The notes beneath the pieces were generated by a model. It was given only the letters and a program-made list of their open reading frames with translations. It made no database searches and was not told the origin of the DNA. Both the position numbers and the translations under genes were made by a program. Positions 24,762 to 37,412 of a DNA stretch of 64,000 nt are shown in pieces. The DNA lies in assembly GCF_001625215.2 (NCBI RefSeq), contig NC_030384.2, positions 45,790,390 to 45,854,389 of the forward strand. The letters run 5' to 3'. Positions within the stretch are counted from its first letter, which is position 1. Every line of letters starts with the position of its first letter. The DNA is from Daucus carota subsp. sativus (taxonomy: Eukaryota; Streptophyta; Magnoliopsida; Apiales; Apiaceae).

Positions 24762-25810
24762 ATTTTCTTTGAAAAATTGATTTTTTTTATCAAATCACAG
24801 TTAATCAAAAACTTTTAAATAAATCAAATATGTTTAGAATACTGATACACATGGATTGATTATCTCTCATCAGTTGACTGAACAGTTCTCTTCTGTTGTG
24901 CTAATAATTAATAACGAGCCAGATAGCCAGGATCCTCCTCCAATGGTCCTAGATGGCTCGGCAACAAGGTAACCAGCTTCAAAATCCTCTGCAAATCTGC
25001 CGAGCTTCTTTCTCTCGCTGCTTGTATACTTTGTTAGAGCATCTCCAACCATCTAAAACCCTTGGCTAAAAGTTGAGTTGGCATACCTAAAATAAAAAAA
25101 TTTAGCCAACAGTTCCAAAAACTCAACTCCAACCATGCTCACCTGTTACCTATAAATTTAGCCAACCTCTTATGGATGACTAAATTTGTCGAACCTCTAC
25201 AGGTCTGTAAGAAAATCTGTAGGAAGATTGTACATCATTTATTACCATATTGAACTGATATATTCTATTTTAACAATTTAAAATATTTATAACATACTAT
25301 TTTTAAACTAGGTATTTTTGCCCGCGCTTCGCGTGCTGTGCATCTATTAAAATTTTGTTTTTTTTTATTCATATTTTTTATATTGTTTTGTTGTTTTGTT
25401 GTTATGGTTATATTTTTACTTAATCAATTATTTTTACTTATATTTTTACTTAATCAAATATTTTATTTAATCAATTATAAATTTTCTATTACTTAAATTT
25501 ATTTTATTTATAAATGACACGGGTCAAATTAAATTATTAAATTACTATTTTATTATTAATATGAATAAATATTATATACGTCATCAAAATATTATTTTAT
25601 TAAAAATAATAATTATTTTCATGTGAAACATTGAAAAAAGAAATTAATTCTTATAAAATTCTATTAAGCATAATTTATTCATCTACATGTCTATTCAAAG
25701 AAAAGCTCAAACATTCTACCATCCTTGAAAATCACTTTTTTGGACTGAATAAAATCACAATATACAATTAATAAAATTAATAGAAATATTCTCTTAAATG
25801 ATGATATCAA

Positions 25811-25855
25811 ATAAATTACAAACTCCCTGACCAAAAAAAAATAAATTACAAACTC
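25811..25855 (+). repeat. Micro-insertion: CCTGACC(A)8 between 15-bp direct repeats
   Basis: ATAAATTACAAACTC occurs at 25811-25825 and 25841-25855. Between them lies only CCTGACC plus eight A. This has the layout of a retroposed poly(A) stub with a target-site duplication. Confidence 0.6.
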
Positions 25856-26876
25856 AATTTTATTTTAAATGAAATAATATAGCTATCTTTCTCCATGTCT
25901 CCATCTATTTTTCTCTTTTGCTAAGTGGCAGTAGCTACTTTATATTTAGTCATTCAGGCTCTTTTACTGTCATCAAATCAAGCTATTGCTGATGCAGGCA
26001 CTCAAGATTCTCCGAGATAATAATAAAATTCTGATAGCTTACCCAGAAAAAAGTCATTGACATTCATATCAATGGTGTAGGTCTGGACCAAGCAGAACCC
26101 ATTCATCCATATGAATTTCTGTAATTAGAAGATTTTCTGTCTTTGTTGGTTCCATTAGGCAATCACCTTCATGCATTAGTAAGATGCACCATATAATCAG
26201 ATAACATTAACACACGTAACAGAATGTCTTCGTGCAAAGCTAATCTAGGAATACCGAGGTCAAAAAACTAATATCTACTCCAAGCAATCTTGTATAGCTC
26301 AACCCCAGAGGAATTACATGACCATCATTGTGGTATTACTTCTGTCTTCTTTTTTCTCAACAACATCCCCGACCACATCCAGGTTTTGTGTTGATGTTGC
26401 TAGTATAACCAAGTGGCCTGCCATTCCTTGGAGCTGCAAAAGTATTTTTGCCCTTCATCTGCACCTCTTTCCCTCTGAACCCTTAATCAGAATGAGGACC
26501 TTGTGCGACCGAAACCTGACGTGGTCAAAGTAAAGTACTACAGAATACATGTGACTTTGTCCAGAACAAACGTTGTATAAAGCTTGTAGGATAATGTTCA
26601 AGTTAAAATTCTATATTGGAATGGTTATTTGCACCATAAAAAAAAAGAAATTGATGAGTTGGGAGTATAAGACGATACCTACTTGTGCATCTGCCTGCAG
26701 AATGAAATCTTGTTGACCGAATTACTCAGAATATAGCTACCTGTGCTTAATCAGAATGAACAAAACTATAATTTTTATTTAAAGAGATATTGTGTAATAA
26801 TCAATCGAAACAATAGTAACCGATCATGAGGAGAGGAGAATACCTACCTGTGGACGACAATAAAATTCAAGAATTA

Positions 26877-26956
26877 GAAATCTGGAGAAGAGAAGATTAT
26901 TATCAGTTTCAAATTGATTTGAAATCTGGAGAAGAGAAGATTATTATCAGTTTCAA
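26877..26956. repeat. 36-bp direct repeat, 44-bp period
   Basis: GAAATCTGGAGAAGAG... occurs at 26877-26912 and again at 26921-26956 inside the Helitron, with no differences seen. Confidence 0.8.
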
Positions 26957-26969
26957 GTATATTTATTAC

Positions 26970-29197
26970 CTCCTTTTATCAAGGTTTGATGTTTAGATAC
27001 AGGTAGAGAATCCTCGGCAAACCTCTGCGCATACAACTGCTCTATTCCCGGACCTCTTCCTCTACGTCTGGCAGTTGTGCTTGCTGTAATACATGTCGGA
27101 ATTACCAAAGCTGATATATATTTGCGTTCAAAAACTACATTAAAATGTTTTACATATTAAACAAAAGCCTGACCATCTGAATTTCCACGTGCTACATTAA
27201 AGTCTTTCATATCAATACAAATTAGGACGTGAATGTAAATTGCTTACATTGCGAGATGTGAAATAGTAAATCCTTGTTTTGAGCTTCCAGAAGTTAATTA
27301 TGCCTAGACCTCTGCCTCTTCACTTTTGAACTGATAAGTGTAAATTTAAGACGAAAAATTCACATTAAATTTTTCCTGTAAATTGAATAGTAGAATGAAA
27401 TATGAGATGATACCTGAGTTTATTGTGTTTTCATGTCTAGTTTCGAAATCAGAAGCATTTGATTGGAGACTATTGATAGCAACAAATCTAAAATCTAATG
27501 ATAACAACAAATTCCTAAATTATGAGAAACTGAATCACTTAAAGATTATTGTAACAAAGGAAATTAAATTGGATTTTAATTGGAGAAAAATTGCTAAAAT
27601 ATGAATCATGACAAATTGGAATCCTTGTATACCTGCTGGTTTTTTCCGGTTATTATTGCTGGTTAGTAGCCATGAAACTTCAAGTATTTCTGTAGTATCC
27701 TCACATTGTTTGTTTGGCCACAAAGAAATTAAATAACATAAATTTCAATAATAACAAAATTGCTAAAATATGAATCATGACAAACCGGAATCCTTATATG
27801 CCTGCTGGTTTTTTTCGGTTACTACTGCTGGTTAGCCATGAAACTTCAAGTATTCCTGTAGTATCCTCACCATTGTTTGTTTGGCCACAAAGAAATTAAA
27901 GAACATAAATTTCAATAATAATAAACCTTGAACAATATTAACTCTTTACAAATTATATTTCACTACATTATATAAAAGATTATATACACAATTAGCTAAA
28001 ACTATATTGTAGGGATATGAAATTGTTCCCATATCAGGTGCAGGAACATCTGTCACCAATCAGATCATGTATCTACTGCATAAAAACTATGCTAATTCAT
28101 TCTAGCTCAAAAATACTCCCTCTTTTAGCACCACCGTAAGGCACTACTCTTTTCCAAGTCATTAGTATGCTGACGCATTCACCTCGTCAGGATCAACCAA
28201 CAAACATCTGTCAGTCCAGTTATTTTTGGCCATTTACGACCCAAATAGATTTTAATTTCGATATGATCCTTAAATTTATACTACAAACCATTTATACTTT
28301 TTAATGTTGAAAGCAAGAACCTTATACCATTGAATAGAGCATGCTAAAAGAGAGAACAAATATAAGACTAAGCAGAGGCTGGTAACGACCTACATTACTC
28401 AACCAAATAGAATGCAACAAACTAAACACTTATAGTTTACACATGTATGAGCCCAACTCTCCTCGATGATTATTAAATTACCTTCGAAAGTTTAATCATT
28501 ATAGGGCATGGAAACATGCATGAGTTAAAGAAAGAACTAATCCTGACATAACATAACAACAACACATTTCATTTGTTAGATTAGCCAGGAAGGACTATAC
28601 TTTGTTTCTGGAAGATAATATTAACATTTATACCACATGCTTTTCTCTTGGAACCTGATCAACCATGCAACAACAAAGCAATATCCCAAACAATATTCCC
28701 AAGAAATATCATAGAGTAATAAAATATTTTATCAAATTAGCTACAGAAAATAACTAATGTTTAAAATTCACAGAATTATCACCCATTTCAATTTTCTTAC
28801 CATTTAATTTTGTGTCCATTAGTGACATAGTTTGATCCTTGGCATTGTGATCAACGACAATAAGAGAAGTTCGCTGTGAACAATGAATGGCAGAGGATCA
28901 CAAGTAGAAATTCATGGCCTGCTTGTAACTATTAAATTTAAAAGTCACCAATATATAGTGTTTTTTTTTATGTTAATAGTACTAACCATTTGAAGGCAGT
29001 GAAATCAAGTTTTGAGAAGGAGTATGGACTATGTTAGCAATTTCAGATGTATGGTCTATAGACGGAAAAAGATAGTAAATGGTGTAGCCTTTAACATCAA
29101 AAAGAAGATTAGCGTCTATTTGTTGAACAAAAGCATGCCGCAATTTAGAACTCTGTGCAATGTTCACCTCCTCGATTAGCAGATGTGCAGTTACCAC
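26970..29197 (-). pseudogene. Exon-like segments inside the Helitron, possibly from an RPA-type gene
   Basis: Several minus-strand blocks are open throughout and bounded by AG and GT: 29197-28987 (211 bp, includes KGYTIYYLFPSID), 28873-28801 (includes TSLIVVDHN) and 27083-26970 (includes TTARRRGRGPG). The strand agrees with the Helitron's own direction, and plant Helitrons often carry an RPA-like (OB-fold) gene, which is why I suggest it. However, the first two blocks do not join in one frame as read, and I could not find start and stop. It may be a decayed RPA gene or captured host exons. Confidence 0.3.
27587..27924. repeat. Tandem duplication, two ~169-bp units, containing an exon-like block
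   Basis: Units lie at 27587-27755 and 27756-27924 and begin AAAATTGCTAAAATATGAATC. They differ by scattered substitutions and a 3-bp indel. Each contains, on the minus strand, an open block ending RKKPAG at a possible splice donor. Confidence 0.85.
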
Positions 29198-30623
29198 CTA
29201 AATTTGTTTTGCAAATGCTAAATCCTGAACTCGTCACTTATATGTCGGGCCTCCAAAGTCGGGGAACCTGTTAGTTTGCACACCAAAATAGGATCAATTT
29301 GACAGTTTAAAATTTTAGCCTTTAAAGAAGTATAAAATCACACACACACACACACACAACATCCATTCCAGGCTTCTGTCCAAATTGAAGGTTTATAGGG
29401 TCTTTTGGGAAGAATTCACCTTGGTAGACTCCATTACATGTATTAATCTGCAGCACTTACACAACTTGGTCACTAATGATCTTGCTTTTAAAGTGAGAAA
29501 TAAGTTATATAACTTTAGAATAAAACATGAGGACATTTCAACAATGACGATAACAAATAATGAAGAATTAATGAGCTTTGAACTCAAACCTGAGAGAGCA
29601 TGATAGGGCCTCCTTGAGACTCTTTGTAACCTTGAATGGCTCATTGTATGTCCTCAAGCTAATGCCCAGAAGTATGTCAAGCCAAATAGGAAACCCTATG
29701 AACACATTACACAAAACACACATTATAAATTAGTGTATAAATGAAATTTAAAAGAATAATTCACTAACTACACAATAATCAATAGAAGTTTTATGACACA
29801 TTAACGAACAAAATCTCAAAATGATCATTCATATTTTTAAAAAAGTACAGGACACTAAGCAAAACTAATTAGTACCAAACATTAAAAGTTTGAGCAAAAT
29901 CAAATATACCAGTAACAAAATAATAGTGTAAGCAATGTGGTTCCATAACATAAAAATATTAAATTACCAACCTTGATATGCCACAATCCTGGTTGATTTT
30001 TGTTTACTCCTAACAAACACTTTATGCCTCTGATTTATAGTAATAATAAATTAGAAATCATACATGACAAACTATAACAAAATCAAAATAAATTTAATCC
30101 AGAAGAAATAAAAGACAAACACAAACCACTATTTTTTTTCCAAGCTTCCACCATCAAAATCATAGCCCCTCTCACTACTTTCACCTACAACACTTACAAT
30201 CCACAATAATAAAAAATATAATTAAACTTTTAGGTTATGGTTTGAGAAATCTATAGATTTCAAGATTTGAGCTGCAAATGCATATGTTCCAAGAATGTTT
30301 TGTTTTATATTTTTATTAAAGAAGAAGATGCTACCACCACTAAGCTCAGATATCCATTTCAATTCAAAACAGAAATGGTTAAAAAAATTTCAAAAAAAAT
30401 ACACTAATATTGAAACATACTAACATGCTCAACTCTTTCTTTAACGTTCTGTAAGCAGAGCATCAGAATTAGATGAAGGCACATATCAGCTTTTTTATTC
30501 TGATAAAAAAATGATACATATGTTCTGGTGCTAACCTGATGCATATGTTTCCAAGAAAGAAATGGTGACAACTTATGATTAATACCAAAAACTTGTACAT
30601 GACATTGGTAAAAACACAACAAA

Positions 30624-30767
30624 TAAAGAGTTAATAGTCACTCTATTGATAACACTTGACAACCATTCTGTTATGCAAAAATGCATATACACCATTGCCA
30701 GACTTTTTCCTTGGCTCACCTAATACATACATATACTTAAAGAGTTAATAGTCACTCTATTGATAAC
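30624..30767. repeat. 30-bp direct repeats, 114 bp apart
   Basis: The repeat starting TAAAGAGTTAATAGTCACTC occurs at 30624-30653 and 30738-30767, within the Helitron. Confidence 0.75.
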
Positions 30768-31554
30768 CATATAACACTGTATTATGAATTAAGCCAACTA
30801 TAATGTGCCAAGTGAGAAGTATTACCATCAATAATTTCAGTTTTGAGATGAATTCCAAGTACGTTTACGGGTCCAGTAAAAGATCAACTAAAATACTTGC
30901 AAACAAAAATAATAGTATTAGAGAACCATAAAGACAGACATGTTTTAGTTCCTGGATTTTGCAAGAGTGGACGGTATAATCATTTGGGCAACTGCATCAG
31001 CACATCACTAATGTGTCCAATCAAATTAAAGAAAATAATTAAACTTACACAATTAAATTTTCAAAAAAGAAATAGCAAAACCTATAAAAACACAATTGTT
31101 CATCCTTACCCAAGTTAAGGTAGCAAAGTGAAGCCAAGACTTGTAATTCGATATGTATCAACAGCGATCTCCGGAACCTCATTACTCAAACTCCCGACCA
31201 TCACTTATTTGATCAGACTCTGGAGAATTATCCCCAGCCTCTCCGCCGCACTGATTTAAAAGAGTGAAACCTTTAATTGAGTTGGAACTGCTAGACCCAG
31301 GTAAAAGCAGCTTCGCTTCTATTCTGTATGAATGATCATCACCAAGGGACAACACGGATAGAATCTTGAAATACGGTAATAGTGAAGGAAAGAAAATTAT
31401 ACAGAGCGAGAGTAGTAGTGGAAGGGGATAGACAAATATACAAATATATGAAATCAATTAAATGAATCAAAATGAAAAAAGTAATAAATCAAAATAGCTA
31501 ATTAACAAATTTAATGGTGTACTAATATATATATTTTTTATGTAATCTTGTGAA

Positions 31555-32146
31555 AATATTTTAACTATATCTTAATTTTAAATATTTTAAGAAAAGACGA
31601 TTAGCAGTTTAAGAGGTATATCAGCTTTTCAATTTTTAAATTTTGAATGCAATATCGTACAAAAAATCTTCTATAGTGCTTAGGAAGTCTTTCCATGTTT
31701 AATTTGAAAAAGATAGGAAGTTGATAATATATATATATATCGAATTTTGAGTACAATATCATACAATAAAATCTTCAGAATGTTTAGGAAGTCTTTCCAT
31801 ATTTAATCTGAGAAAATAGGAAGTGAGTAATTATACAAATATATACATACGCACACATGGATTTCCATACATGACATGCTTGTATATGTAAACCTTACGT
31901 GTTTAGTAACTCAATCAGTAATATGAATTAAAGTAGGCCAATATATTTAATACATTACTTTTTTTATGTCATCTTGTGAAAATATTTTAGCTATATTTTA
32001 ATTTTAAATATTTTAAGAAAATGTCATTAGAAATTTTAGAGGCAGCTTTTCAATTTTTGAATTTTGAATGTAATATCGTAAAAAAAATCTTCTAGAATAC
32101 TTAGAAAGTCTTTCCATGTGTAATTCGAAAGAGATAAGAAGTAACT
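31555..32146. repeat. Three diverged copies of a repeat near the Helitron 5' end
   Basis: Copies lie at about 31555-31720, 31741-31826 (partial) and 31970-32146. They share the words AGGAAGTCTTTCCAT and TTTTGAATGNAATATCGTA. The cluster is within 1 kb of the Helitron's 5' end, where an element promoter might lie. Confidence 0.7.
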
Positions 32147-32692
32147 AATTAATATATTGAATTTTGAATTTTAAATTTAGTGAATCATAATACAATGAAT
32201 GCATATCAATATTCGGATTTATTACATTTTCAAATGCTAGCACTGATTATGGGATTGATTGAGCAAGTGTAATATATAATAAAATCTACTATTTAAAAAT
32301 TTCCATACGTAACACACTTTTATATGTAAAGTGTATCCCAAGCATTAATACGAATTAAATAAGTAGAACAATATAAGCTTTTTAAATTATGAAGAGCACA
32401 CTTTTAATACCTCCAAATTAGTAATCTACAATTAATAATTAATATATATAATTACAAATGGGTTAACGGGTCGGAGCAGGCAAATCAAAAAGAAAATGAC
32501 CGAAGTACCCTTATTTTGTATGGGAAAACCAAACTCTTCACTAGCACCCATTAAGAATATATAGATTATAGCCAACCAATATAGCCAGTACCATTGAAGC
32601 AAAATGTCTTACAGGTTCAGCAAATTTTACATAATGTCTTACAGGTCCAATTTAGCCAACGATTATAGCCAACGCGGTTGGAGATGCTCTTA

Positions 32693-34391
32693 TGGATATT
32701 TTATTACATTCTTTGTTCTTTTAAGTTTTACCTGCCATATTTCCCACGTGGCTTTCCCATTATTTACTCCCTCTTATCTTTTGTATTAGGTTCACTTTTT
32801 CCATTTGAAGGGTTGATCAAATTCTAACTATAATTTAAAATTTAGTTTAATAAAAATTTATAAAATTTATTAAAATATATAATTTCTAATTTTTATCAAT
32901 ATAAAATTTCTAATTTTACTTGATTATATAATACATTTAATTTTCATAAACATTTAAATTAATTTGCTTTATCAGAATTGGATAATTATTTTGAAATGCG
33001 GATAGTATAATATCTGAATAATATGATCATATAATTAATAAAGGTCATTTGTTAAATCTGGATAATAATTTCTAAATGATATAAATTTCTGGACGGATAA
33101 AATCTGAATGGAATGAGTAAATATTGTTTGATTCAAAATTTTGGACGGATAATATCTGAGCGGAATGAGTAAATATTATTTAATAAATAAAATATATTGC
33201 AGTTTTCTATTTGTTAAATTTTTAGATAAATTACCAACTTCCAAAATCAACCACTATAATATTACTCCCTGCGTCCCACCAGATTCTTTACAATTCCTTT
33301 TTTGGATGTCCTACTAATTTTTTTACATTACAAAACTTTCCTAAAATAGTTACGAGTCCCCCTACTTTCCCATTTTTCCTCTTTTTTTCACACTTTTTTT
33401 ACTACACTATATCTTTTTTATATAATATTAAAAATTAATGGGTCCCACCACTTCACCCACTTGTATTTTTTTTTTTCGCTACTTTTTACATATTTCTTAA
33501 TCTTCGTGGTCAAACTGAATGTAAATTATTGGGTGAGACGGAGGGAGTATTATTTATCAATGTACTAATGTATATATATACACAGATAATAAAAATTAAA
33601 TTTTATTATATTTTCTTAAAAATAAAAAACGTTAAACAGTTTCTTTTGCGCAGGAAAAAAAATACTACATCGTTATATGTACCAGATACATCCAACATCA
33701 TATAACTTTATTTTTTGAAATTATTGTCAACGAGACCAATCAACCATCCACCTTCATTTTTGAGGAGGTATGGTTCAGCTGACGAATTTCACTTTACCAA
33801 ATAAGCTGAAAGACAGCTCTCCTTCCCGTCCAGCTCTTTTTGTCTCAAGGAGTTAACAAATGACCTTTTAGTTTAGTTGGGTGGGGGGATCAAACATCGT
33901 TTTTGACTCGTAAAAATATAATTAATTTATAGTTAGTTAAAATAATATATATTAATTATTTTATATAAATATTTAAATGAATTATTTTACTGAACATAAA
34001 TAATTTTGTCTAAGTAACAAAGGTTGTAGCTGCTCTTATAAACTTGGGCTACTCTATATAAACCGTAAAAACAACTGATTTCAAACTAATTGGCTAAAGA
34101 GATATTACACTTGGTTTGGATTTTTTTCAAAATTAATTAAATAAATCTTAAACAAAAATATATCTACTCCGAAATCATTCGGAAATAGGAGCCCAAACCC
34201 CAGGCCCATAAAACTGGGTCTTGTCTGACAAACCTATAGTTGGGCCATATGAAAACCCAAATGATGCAAATATTAATATCACATGTATTTATTTTAAATT
34301 TTATATATCAGGGTTTTGCTGAGCTCAGTCACGGTCTCTTTGTTGTTACTTCCCGTCGCCTATTTTTGTTCAATCTCCGTAGCAAATAACA
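32693..34391. other. Intergenic; one Stowaway MITE and short repeats
   Basis: AT-rich. Two diverged GGACGGATAAxATCTGA units lie near 33093-33185. The Stowaway element is at 33265-33547. The last ~100 bp before 34392 should be the SmG 5'UTR and promoter. Confidence 0.5.
33265..33547. mobile_element. Stowaway MITE
   Basis: The left end CTCCCTGCGTCCCACC and right end GGGTGAGACGGAGGGAG are inverted repeats, and TA flanks both sides. Length is 283 bp, non-coding. Tc1/mariner-derived, by the family's ends and TA target. Confidence 0.88.
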
Positions 34392-36797
34392 ATGAGTCGC
34401 TCAGGCCAGCCCCCGGATCTAAAGAAGTAAGCTATTTTCTCGCATCGTATCTATTTATTATATAATAATATATTTATCGAATGGTTTAATTGCCGTGGTG
34501 GTTTATTAACTCTCTAATTTCTGTGATGATGATAGGTACATGGACAAGAAGCTTCAAAGTAAGTTCTGATTTCACTGTACTCTCTAATTCCCTATATTTA
34601 CAGTATCTTTCAAGTTTTTGCATATTTTGTTATTGTTTTCTTTAGTATCGGCTATTTGTTTTAATTATTAGGGTTTCTTAATGTGCTGTATAGGAACCGA
34701 GAGAGGATGAAAGTATGAAGGATAGACTTTGTAATTAAGGCGCAACCAATTCGAAATTTCATTACAATAATGTGCCCAATTGAAGCCATTCTTAGAGGCT
34801 GCAAGTTAGGATTTTTTTTTGGCAATTATAGTCTATTTTATTATTAATTAATAAGCTTAACGTTAATATGATTGTGATATTCTTTTGTTTTTGGTTGTAT
34901 AAAGTACTTCCCCGGCTTATTATTGATGGTACAAAATTAGTTAGACACCAGGAGTGAGGAGAAGCACTAGAGAAGTAACTTATTTAGAATAGGTGTTTAG
35001 AGTAATGCCAAATAACAGTACTCAACACTTCCTTTGATTTACTGTTCGAACAAAAAATATGACAAAATTTGTTTTTCTAAATGGTGATAATCAATCTCTC
35101 GCAAAGACTATGTTTTTCCGTACCGTTGTTGAGCACTGCCATCCCACAGCAAGGCTCCTACCGACCCAACACGGCCCTTCAAACCACCACTTTATTACTC
35201 TTAATTATGCCAGAAGCAAGCCAATTACAACACCCCTGCTAATTGGCAGTTCACCGGCCGTAAAAGTGTATAGACTGCCATAAACCCATATCCAATCTGA
35301 AATAAAGTCCACAACTGCAATACCCAAGTGCAATTACTTTATGTGAAATTTGTACCCCATTCTGTAACTTAACTTTTGGAACTTTTCCTAACTAGATTTT
35401 GAAACATAATTAAGAGAATTGTCACAATGCTTTCTGTGTATGAGGCAGTCTACACTTTGTTATTTAATGATTTGTGTACCACGACTTTTGAAGACCTTGT
35501 TTCCCCTCAAATTGATCTTCTGATTTAAGACGTACAAGTTGACAATGTAGAGATCATATAAGAACATGATTCTCTGTCTCCCTCTTTCAGGATGTCAAAT
35601 AATTTCTACACAGTCCAATTTGACTTTATTGTTATAGGTTTATCATTATAAATCTATGCAAATGATATATATTGTTCAGGGATGAAAAATATATATACTC
35701 TTGTAATACCCAGTTCCAGTCGGATGATTAATGTTATGAACGATTGGTTACCTGATAATTTTGAGGATCAATATGTGCCCCTGCCGATTCTCCGCTGAAA
35801 TATTCTCAGTACGTGTTTCAATCCTTTTTCATAACCTCATCCTACATCACAAACCCACAACAAGTCTTTGCTCTTATCTACACTAAGATCCCTGTTTATC
35901 ACTCTCCCAGGAGTTTGTGTCCTCTTCCCAAATCAGAGAGATAAACCTAAAGGAAACTAATTATAGTAACCTATATGGCCAGAAAGGGCGAAACAATGGT
36001 TACCTAAATGACAAAATTTAATTTTCAGATTATCAACTCTGTCAGTGCCCTAAGGTGTTGGGATTTGGGAGATGTTACTAAACAGAGCATATCATTTAAC
36101 AGTAACAAAATCTTGCACAACATAGCTATTAAAATAAACATTACAACACATGAGGCAACCAATCATGAGTGCAGTATGTCAAAACATTCTAAGAGATTTG
36201 CTTCTCTTTGTTAAGATTGCGGGGATCAACTGTATGTTGATCTTTATATTTCTTTTCAAATTATGGGCCTTTTAAAGTAAGGGTGTGCTATAACCATATT
36301 ATTAATGTACATGATTAATATTTACTTGCTAGATAATGACAAATAAATACAGTTTTAATATACCTTCAGATTCTTGTTTAATGTGGTTTTTAATATGTAA
36401 GAGGCTTCCTGTATGATTAATACATCTCTATACTGTTAAAGTCTTGGCTACTTTGTAGTCATTGTAGTTAAGTTTCATGTGTAACTACCAGGTTTGATAT
36501 ATAAGCTCTGTGTTTCCTTTTCTTAAATTGCAGTTAAGATGAATGCTAATCGCATGGTGGTTGGCACCCTTCGTGGTTTTGATCAGTTCATGAACCTGGT
36601 GATTGACAACACTGTGGAGGTGAATGGTGATGAGAGAAATGATATTGGCATGGTGGTAAGTTTAATTCTTTCCTTTCATATACATTTCTATTTTTTGGTA
36701 GACCATTACTAAATGTTTGTTCTACGTCAATCAGGTTATTAGAGGAAATAGCGTGGTCACTGTTGAAGCACTTGAGCCAGTAAGCAGAGGACAGTAG
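34392..36797 (+). CDS. SNRPG: Small nuclear ribonucleoprotein G (Sm protein G)
   Basis: This is a core subunit of the heptameric Sm ring on U1, U2, U4 and U5 snRNAs, used in pre-mRNA splicing. Four exons (34392-34426, 34536-34558, 36534-36655, 36735-36797) give 80 aa, the normal length. The protein starts MSRSGQPPDLKKYMDKKLQI. Sm1 contains GTLRGFDQFMNLVID and Sm2 the IRGNSVVTVEALEP segment with the conserved RGN. Exon 2 is only 23 nt. Intron 2 is nearly 2 kb and holds no supported gene; a 74-codon frame at 35059-35283 is probably chance. All junctions are GT/AG and in phase. Confidence 0.97.
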
Positions 36798-37065
36798 CTT
36801 CAAATTTGAATTTGTATGCAGTAATTTGGAAGCACTTATGAGGGTGGAACATTCAAGGGAAAACAAGCATTTACAAGTGTGGGGGACTAAGGTCTATGGT
36901 GATTTTCATGAAATGACTTGTGACAGTTTTTCTTGCTTAAAATTGTAATCTTAATCATCTTGCATTATGTATTGTTGCCTATTGTTATCAGTCTTAGTTC
37001 AGGGCTGAATTTATTAAACATTAATCTGTCCCAAGTTGGCTTCCTTGTGTGTTTCATATGATATA

Positions 37066-37218
37066 CTACCTCCGTCCCACTCTTCTAACTTTTCTAGTCC
37101 CCATTTCGTTTTAATCTTTCCATACAAAAAATACAATGTTTTGTAATATATAGATTTTTTTTATTATGACCGAATAAAAATTGGTTTTGATAGGAGACGA
37201 GAAAACTTGGATGGAGGG
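37066..37218. mobile_element. Decayed, shortened Stowaway MITE
   Basis: The left end CTACCTCCGTCCCACTCTTC and the right end TTGGATGGAGGGA are imperfect inverted repeats, flanked by TA-like bases. Confidence 0.55.
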
Positions 37219-37358
37219 ATTAATTTTTTACTAATTTCAATTTGGTATATTATAACAATTACATTAGCATAAGAAAGAAGCCATGGCAGTTGGAGATTTG
37301 TATTATTTAATTATTTAATTATTTTGGTGTTTTAAAAAGCTAATTTTTCAAATGCTAT

Positions 37359-37412
37359 GACATGTGTCTAGCTTTTTTTTTTTTTTTTTTTGACAGGACA
37401 TGTGTCTAGCTT
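37359..37412 (-). repeat. Micro-insertion: CTGTC(A)n (minus strand) between 16-bp direct repeats
   Basis: GACATGTGTCTAGCTT occurs at 37359-37374 and 37397-37412. The 22 bp between them are a T-run plus GACAG, i.e. CTGTC followed by about 17 A on the minus strand. Confidence 0.65.

Larger units (their letters stand above)
25308..32565 (-). mobile_element. Helitron, 7.26 kb, probably non-autonomous
   Basis: Read on the minus strand, the 5' end starts TCTATATATTCTTAATGGG after a host A. The 3' end is a GC-rich hairpin (CACGCGAAGCGCGGG), a short spacer and CTAG, followed by host T. A-to-T insertion without target duplication, a TC start and a hairpin-CTRR end are the Helitron signature. Rolling-circle elements of this kind often carry gene pieces. 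No Rep/helicase frame is visible, although possible degenerate exons occur (26970-29197). Internal repeats lie at 26877-26956, 27587-27924, 30624-30767 and 31555-32146. Intact, recognisable ends suggest a fairly recent insertion. Confidence 0.82.
25037..32689. mobile_element. TTA-type MITE (GAGCATCTCCAACC family), copy 2, split by a Helitron
   Basis: The perfect inverted ends GAGCATCTCCAACC (25037-25050) and GGTTGGAGATGCTC (32676-32689) are flanked by target duplications TTA at 25034-25036 and 32690-32692. The MITE itself consists of 25037-25307 plus 32566-32689 (395 bp). Everything in between belongs to the inserted Helitron. Copy 1 (16557-17053) aligns across the junction. PIF/Harbinger type, from the TTA duplication. 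Confidence 0.85.

Noticed and set aside
35059-35283. 74-codon frame inside SmG intron 2
   Set aside because: It has no homology, splice support or codon signal. It is kept only as intron content.
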